Positions 16,129-19,948 of a DNA stretch of 19,948 nucleotides are shown here, one piece after another. Both the position numbers and the translations under genes were made by a program. How positions within the stretch are numbered: the first letter of the stretch is position 1; each line of letters starts with the position of its first letter. Under the pieces are notes generated by a model that saw nothing but the letters and a program-made list of their open reading frames with translations, had not been told where the DNA came from and ran no database searches. The stretch is from CAYQUC01 sp048061315 (GTDB taxonomy: Bacteria > Pseudomonadota > Gammaproteobacteria > UBA6429 > Thiohalophilaceae), in contig JBGMRJ010000053.1 of NCBI GenBank assembly GCA_048061315.1, forward strand, positions 1 through 19,948. Direction: 5' to 3'.

Positions 16129-16531
16129 ATTCTGTAAATCGTGAATCCCACTTTTTAAATCGTTTTTGACAATATTGTAATAAAGAATCATAACCATCAA
16201 AAAATAACTCAAAACCATCTTCTGCCGGTGCATCAAACTCACAATAATCATTTTTATAATCACGGCAAACTTGAGGCCGGGTTTCATAAATTCCGCAATT
16301 GCCATTTTTTTGCAGGAATTGACACTGATTTAATACTAACAAAAACCAGCCATCTTCATCTTTATAGGCTTGAATATTCTGATGCGCCATTTGCCATAAA
16401 AGATGATCGAAATCATCTATTTTACGAGGCGAATCGATTTGCTGTGTTGTATAACTACAACACTTGGTACCAGGACAAAAGCTGCATTTAGTTTCTGTTG
16501 GTAGTTTATCTGGACTAATTATTTTGTTCAT
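16127..16531 (-). CDS. YkgJ family cysteine cluster protein
   Basis: The 134-residue protein has the cysteine-rich pattern of the YkgJ/UPF0153 family, thought to bind zinc or iron: C16, C19, C24 and C25 in the N-terminal motif KCSFCPGTKCC, then C70, C79, C89 (in RPQVCRDY) and C97. The motif ETRPQVCRDYK is the family's best-known signature. No enzyme activity is established for the family. There is no signal peptide. It is the first gene of a minus-strand run leading into the 67-aa ORF and dnr, and is divergent from the histidine kinase gene with about 100 bp between them. Confidence 0.88.
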   Translation of the reverse strand: MNKIISPDKLPTETKCSFCPGTKCCSYTTQQIDSPRKIDDFDHLLWQMAHQNIQAYKDEDGWFLLVLNQCQFLQKNGNCGIYETRPQVCRDYKNDYCEFDAPAEDGFELFFDGYDSLLQYCQKRFKKWDSRFTE

Positions 16532-16536
16532 GTAAA

Positions 16537-16594
16537 CCTATATATAGGGAAAGAGTAATCAGAAACAAGTATAACAAACACTTAATACATTAAG
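16537..16594. promoter_or_regulatory. Divergent intergenic region with two palindromes
   Basis: CCTATATATAGG (16537-16548) is a perfect 12-bp palindrome five bases upstream of the ykgJ-like ATG. CTTAAT-AC-ATTAAG (16581-16594) is a second perfect dyad, nearer the kinase gene. No TTGAT-N4-ATCAA site is present, so the ykgJ-orf67-dnr unit does not show obvious autoregulation by DNR. The sites could be operators, but AT-rich palindromes are common by chance. Confidence 0.3.
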
Positions 16595-16633
16595 AAAATG
16601 TTATTTAAGCAAACTTAATATAAACTATATGTT

Positions 16634-18736
16634 ATGAAATTTTACGAAAAATACCGCAAAAATCCCGAATTTACTCAAGCACTACTGCGACTGGTGATTT
16701 GGCTAACAATTTCGTTTCTGGTCTGGATTCAATTTGCAGCTAATCCAGAAAAAATGCAAATCGAAGAATACATTGCATTCATGGCCTTATTCCTGGTTTT
16801 CGCCATTATTATATTTATTTCAATATTAATTATTCCCAAATCAAAACTCCGGCCTTATTTAACTGCATTACCGGATCTCGGTGCAGTTAGTTACACAATG
16901 ATACTGACAACCGCAGGGCCATTTAGTGCATATTATTTACTTTTCCCGTGGATCTTTGTTGGCTATGGGGCTCGTTATGGTCGAGGTCCTTTGTTAACTG
17001 CTGCCATAGTTGGCATGGTGGGATATTTATATGTGTTGTGGTTATTCGATAGTTGGACAAATGATGCTTTCTCATCAATCTTGTTTACGTTATTTTTTAT
17101 CATATTACCAGTATACGTCAGTAAAATGATTACCCAACTTAAAATATCACAACAAGAAGCAATCGATGCTAATAAAGGTAAAAGCGAATTTCTGGCCGCC
17201 ATGAGCCATGAAATACGGACCCCCATGAGTGGCATTATCGGTATGACCAGCTTATTGGAAAAAACAAACCTGGATCAAACGCAATCAGAATATGTTGCCG
17301 CATTACAACAAAGTTCAGCTGCATTGCATGCATTAATAGACGACATTCTTGATTTATCAAAAATCGAAGCGGGTAAATATAAATTACGGGAAACAAAATT
17401 TAATTTACCAAAATTAATACACAGTGTGGTGCAATTACTAACACCCACTGCTAATATTAAAAAAATTGAATTAATCAATTTCATTCAACCCGACATTCCA
17501 AGAATAGTAATTGGCGACCCGGATAAACTACGACAAATTTTATTAAATCTATTAAGCAATGCTGTTAAATTTACCAGTGAAGGTGAAGTTAATATAAAAG
17601 CAAGTGTAATAGAAAATAAGGGCGATGAATTAGTTCGAATACGAATTGATGTAAGCGACACCGGAATTGGTATTCCAAATCAGCAATTAGAAAAAATATT
17701 TGAACCCTTTTATCAAGGAAAAAATGTTAATCCGGTTAAACACTCAGGAACAGGACTGGGAACGACTATTTCACATCAACTAACCACCTTAATGAATGGC
17801 GAGATAGGTGCCTGCAGTGATCTTAATAAAGGTAGTATCTTCTGGATTGAGATTCCTTTTCATTATTGTGAATATCAAAATGAGAATTTAACACTACCCC
17901 ATCCTGATGCAACAAAACTGATCGTATTCGATGATATAAAATCGAGTGCTACAGCAACTGAAAATTATCTAAATTCATTAGATATCAATCCGATTATGCT
18001 TAAAGAGGAGCAGGAAGTAATTGACTATCTTACGGAGTATAATGATAACAAACGAATAACTGTAATATTAACAGAATCCCATCGATACCCTGATATATTT
18101 TCATTCTCCAGAAAACTTAAAAATAATTTTTCATCAAAAATTTATTTAATATTAATAACAAATATAGAAAAAATTGATTTACTGAATAAGGAATATAGTG
18201 ACTTATTTGATGACTATATAATTCGGCCATTTGGTGTTTTCATGTTAAAACAAACAATTGCATCATTATATTCCGATAATGAGGATAAATTACTACAAGA
18301 TAATTCAGCGGAAATTACAACGACACAAACTACAAGAGAACAAACTGTCCTGGTTGCAGAAGATAGTGATATTAATGCTAAAGTAATATGCATTTTTCTG
18401 GAACAGGAAGGCTACAAAACCAAACGTGTTATCTCAGGAAAAGAAGCGCTAACCGAATTAATTAATACTAAATATGATTTTGTCTTCATGGACATGCGCA
18501 TGCCAGAAATGGATGGACTCGAAGCAACCAGACGATGGCGTCAACAAGATATGGATACTGATATCAAACCAGATGAAATTAAAAGCGAAGTAACGATACC
18601 CATCGTGGCCTTAACAGCAAATGCAACAACCGAAGATCAGGAAGCTTGTTTAAATTCAGGTATGGATAAATTTTTATCAAAACCGGTTTCTAAAGAAAAT
18701 ATGATTGATGTAATTAATTCTTTTCTAAAAACTTAA
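16634..18736 (+). CDS. Hybrid sensor histidine kinase with RpfC-like membrane sensor
   Basis: The 700-residue inner-membrane protein has five or six hydrophobic segments in residues 17-165, a HisKA domain with H-box SHEIRTP (phospho-His H192), and a HATPase domain with N-box LLNLLSNAVKF (about 303-313), G1 DTGIG (342-346) and G2 GTGLG (372-376). A degenerate receiver (about 428-547) follows, without a recognisable phosphoacceptor Asp. Last is an intact receiver (about 571-698) with acceptor D620 in FMDMRMPEMDG, the acidic pair E576-D577, T661 and K683. The membrane part, with LRLVIWLTISFLVW and YGARYGRGPLL, and the GTGLGTTIS box resemble RpfC, the DSF quorum sensor of Xanthomonas. The C-terminal Hpt domain of RpfC is absent, so a separate Hpt protein would be needed. 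No rpfF or rpfG lies in the window. The next gene starts 20 bp downstream. Confidence 0.9.
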   Translation: MKFYEKYRKNPEFTQALLRLVIWLTISFLVWIQFAANPEKMQIEEYIAFMALFLVFAIIIFISILIIPKSKLRPYLTALPDLGAVSYTMILTTAGPFSAYYLLFPWIFVGYGARYGRGPLLTAAIVGMVGYLYVLWLFDSWTNDAFSSILFTLFFIILPVYVSKMITQLKISQQEAIDANKGKSEFLAAMSHEIRTPMSGIIGMTSLLEKTNLDQTQSEYVAALQQSSAALHALIDDILDLSKIEAGKYKLRETKFNLPKLIHSVVQLLTPTANIKKIELINFIQPDIPRIVIGDPDKLRQILLNLLSNAVKFTSEGEVNIKASVIENKGDELVRIRIDVSDTGIGIPNQQLEKIFEPFYQGKNVNPVKHSGTGLGTTISHQLTTLMNGEIGACSDLNKGSIFWIEIPFHYCEYQNENLTLPHPDATKLIVFDDIKSSATATENYLNSLDINPIMLKEEQEVIDYLTEYNDNKRITVILTESHRYPDIFSFSRKLKNNFSSKIYLILITNIEKIDLLNKEYSDLFDDYIIRPFGVFMLKQTIASLYSDNEDKLLQDNSAEITTTQTTREQTVLVAEDSDINAKVICIFLEQEGYKTKRVISGKEALTELINTKYDFVFMDMRMPEMDGLEATRRWRQQDMDTDIKPDEIKSEVTIPIVALTANATTEDQEACLNSGMDKFLSKPVSKENMIDVINSFLKT

Positions 18737-18756
18737 CGATATCCTTTATCCTGAAC

Positions 18757-19209
18757 ATGACCCAACATAAAAGAACCTTGTCACGGCTCTATACAGATCC
18801 CTTTATCTGGATAATAGTTGTTTGTGCCTGCCTGTTTTGGTTATTATTGTCATTTTATTTTCCAATCACAACTAACTTACAATGGCCAATAACATCACCC
18901 CTGGTATTTTTAGTCCCTGTTATCGTATACCCTATATTGGAAGAAATCGTATTTCGCGGTGCCGTGATGGAATTTATACATGAAAAATTACCGGGGATCT
19001 TTATTTTTCATTTAAGTAAGTCTAATATTATTACCAGTATCTTATTTTCTTCCTTACATTTTTTCTATCACCCACCAATATGGGCTGCTGCAGTATTTAT
19101 ACCATCGTTAGTTTTTGGGCTGTTGAAGGAACGGTATCAGAGTTTGGTGCCGCCGATATTACTGCATGTGTTTTTTAATGCCGGATATTATTGGTTGTTT
19201 TATAAATAA
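18757..19209 (+). CDS. Short CPBP-family glutamic intramembrane protease, possibly MrtJ-like
   Basis: This 150-residue membrane protein has about four hydrophobic segments. All catalytic motifs of the CPBP/Abi (Rce1-type) family are present: E62-E63-x3-R67 in LEEIVFRG, F97-x3-H101 in FSSLHFF, and H137-x3-N141 in HVFFNAG. At 150 residues it is much shorter than most CPBP proteins (200-300) and looks like a minimal catalytic core. This size and motif spacing recall the MrtJ-type protease tied to the JDVT-CTERM protein-sorting system, but no protein with that C-terminal tail lies in the window, so the link is only inferred. It starts 20 bp after the kinase, with no clear ribosome binding site, and is probably co-transcribed with it. 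Confidence 0.8.
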   Translation: MTQHKRTLSRLYTDPFIWIIVVCACLFWLLLSFYFPITTNLQWPITSPLVFLVPVIVYPILEEIVFRGAVMEFIHEKLPGIFIFHLSKSNIITSILFSSLHFFYHPPIWAAAVFIPSLVFGLLKERYQSLVPPILLHVFFNAGYYWLFYK

Positions 19210-19263
19210 TTTTGTAACTATTCAGCGTAACTCAAAAAAAGAGAATGAGTGAGGATTTGAAAT

Positions 19264-19386
19264 CGGAACAGCCTACGTCAAGACCGTGTGCCGCAGGACG
19301 CGGCACTCGAGCGAGCCATGGATCCTAATCTTACGAAGGAAGATTAGACTCCTTTAATTAGTAGGCTGTTCCGGTTCCGAAGCCGG
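19264..19386. repeat. Structured non-coding element with nested inverted repeats
   Basis: A perfect 13-bp outer inverted repeat (CGGAACAGCCTAC at 19264-19276; GTAGGCTGTTCCG at 19361-19373) encloses two perfect hairpins. One is GTGCCGC-AGGAC-GCGGCAC (19288-19306), the other CTAATCTT-ACGAAGG-AAGATTAG (19325-19347). Just outside the right arm is a further hairpin, CCGGTT-CCGA-AGCCGG (19371-19386, one wobble pair), which shares bases with the outer arm, and the hexamer GTTCCG is repeated in tandem (19368-19379). The element fills much of the 216-bp gap between the convergent protease and dtd genes. It is visibly more GC-rich than its surroundings and has no ORF. It may be a dispersed MITE-like repeat, a multi-branched RNA, or a bidirectional transcription stop. 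There is no T-run for classical termination. Confidence 0.75.
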
Positions 19387-19425
19387 TGGACATTGTAGAA
19401 TATTGTTAAAACTACATAGTTTAAA

Positions 19426-19869
19426 TTACGCTGTTACTTGCAGCCAGAATGTGACTGGGCCATCGTTGACTAATGCTACTTTCATGTCGGCACCAAATTG
19501 GCCTGTTGCTATAACACTGTATTTTGATTTGGCTTGTGTTACGCAATAATCGAATAAAATCTTGCCATCTTCTGGTGCTGCAGCAGAAGTAAAACTGGGG
19601 CGGTTGCCTTTGTCAGTGTTTGCAGCTAGTGTGAACTGTGGTACTAGTAAAACACCACCGGTGATATCGGTAACCGATAAATTCATTTTATCTTGTGTGT
19701 CAGAAAATATTCGGTATTTTAATACCCGCTCAATCAAGCGATCTGCCTGTGCCTGACTATCGCCCTTCTCAATGCCAATAAAAACCAGCAAGCCCTGCGC
19801 TATTTCACCGACTATATTTTTTTCAATTGTAACACTCGCCTGAGTTACGCGTTGTAATAATGCAATCAT
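19426..19869 (-). CDS. dtd: D-aminoacyl-tRNA deacylase
   Basis: The 147-residue protein removes D-amino acids (and glycine mischarged on tRNA-Ala) from tRNA. It starts with the family's MIALLQRVTQASV and ends with the Gly-cisPro motif region NDGPVTFWLQV (about 134-144). The other signature, usually SQFTL, reads PQFTL here (P77-Q78-F79-T80). PSFTSAA and GADMKV are also typical. Full length (family about 145-150). It lies seven bases downstream of the preceding minus-strand gene stop (19877) and so is probably its operon partner. The pairing of a prolyl iminopeptidase gene with dtd is seen in other gammaproteobacteria. Confidence 0.95.
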   Translation of the reverse strand: MIALLQRVTQASVTIEKNIVGEIAQGLLVFIGIEKGDSQAQADRLIERVLKYRIFSDTQDKMNLSVTDITGGVLLVPQFTLAANTDKGNRPSFTSAAAPEDGKILFDYCVTQAKSKYSVIATGQFGADMKVALVNDGPVTFWLQVTA

Positions 19870-19876
19870 GGTTTAG

Positions 19877-19948
19877 TTAGTCACCATTAATGCGATTCAA
19901 CATATAGTGAGTGGCTTTTACAAGTGCATCGACAATTCCGGGTTCACT
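19877..19948 (-). CDS. C-terminal end of a probable prolyl iminopeptidase (partial)
   Basis: The last 23 codons of a minus-strand gene run off the window edge, reading SEPGIVDALVKATHYM and then LNRINGD before a TAA at 19877-19879. The phrase EPGIVDALV-x-AT is typical of the C-terminus of proteobacterial prolyl iminopeptidase (alpha/beta hydrolase, just after the catalytic His). The dtd neighbour agrees with this. With so little sequence the call is tentative, but coding status is well supported. The stop is seven bases before the dtd ATG, so the two genes are likely co-transcribed. Confidence 0.65.
   Translation of the reverse strand, partial: SEPGIVDALVKATHYMLNRINGD

Noticed and set aside
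16117..16305. Upstream extension of the 67-aa ORF to a 130-aa protein
   Set aside because: The extension lies wholly over the ykgJ-like gene in another frame of the same strand, has no ribosome binding site, and its composition (Met/Ile-rich) is unlike a real protein; the ATG at 16116 has a good AAGAGGTG.
16634..18736. Naming the kinase rpfC outright
   Set aside because: The sensor region resembles RpfC, but the Hpt domain is absent and no rpfF or rpfG gene is nearby, so only a likeness is stated.
19231..19243. CTC-A7-GAG as a terminator of the protease gene
   Set aside because: Three-base stem only; too weak and without a T-run after it.
19264..19386. Structured element as an integron attC site
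   Set aside because: It lacks the GTTRRRY / RYYYAAC core sites, and no integrase or gene cassette is nearby.

Overview
This is an AT-rich stretch (roughly 40% G+C by eye) of what is most likely a gammaproteobacterial chromosome. The NudE, YrfG, CysQ, YqjG-type glutathione transferase and Dtd proteins align over nearly their whole length with gammaproteobacterial forms as I remember them, and the NO-reductase proteins resemble those of Pseudomonas. I could not run a search, so genus is left open. No tRNA, rRNA, CRISPR array, insertion sequence or phage gene was seen.

Left part (1-7333, + strand): a small DoxX-family membrane protein with its own promoter and a strong intrinsic terminator; a glutathionyl-hydroquinone reductase; a 1108-residue SWIM/SNF2 helicase; a long asparagine-synthetase-like amidotransferase; and a 66-residue ORF of unknown function.

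Middle (7335-10330): nucleotide housekeeping. cysQ (PAP/sulfur metabolism) and nudE (Nudix hydrolase) form a tight minus-strand pair. An unrecognised secreted protein follows, and yrfG (HAD nucleotidase) is divergent from it. nudE and yrfG are also neighbours in enterobacteria.

Nitric-oxide block (10379-16531, - strand): in transcription order, ykgJ-like cysteine-cluster gene, a 67-aa ORF and a dnr-type Crp/Fnr regulator; then norC, norB, norQ, a previously easy-to-miss 48-aa ORF, and norD. A near-consensus FNR/DNR box lies upstream of norC at the spacing of a class II activated promoter. The regulator, the NO-reductase subunits (NorCB) and the NorQ/NorD maturation proteins therefore form one NO-responsive unit. 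No nitrite or nitrous-oxide reductase gene is in view, so here the unit may serve NO detoxification or be one piece of dispersed denitrification.

Right part (16634-19948): a hybrid histidine kinase with an RpfC-like membrane sensor, directly followed by a very short CPBP/glutamic intramembrane protease. Then come a highly structured ~110-bp non-coding element between convergent genes, dtd, and the last codons of a gene resembling prolyl iminopeptidase.

The observations most worth a second look are the 48-aa ORF coupled to norD, the nested inverted-repeat element at 19264-19386, the kinase/protease pair, and the ykgJ-orf67-dnr arrangement.
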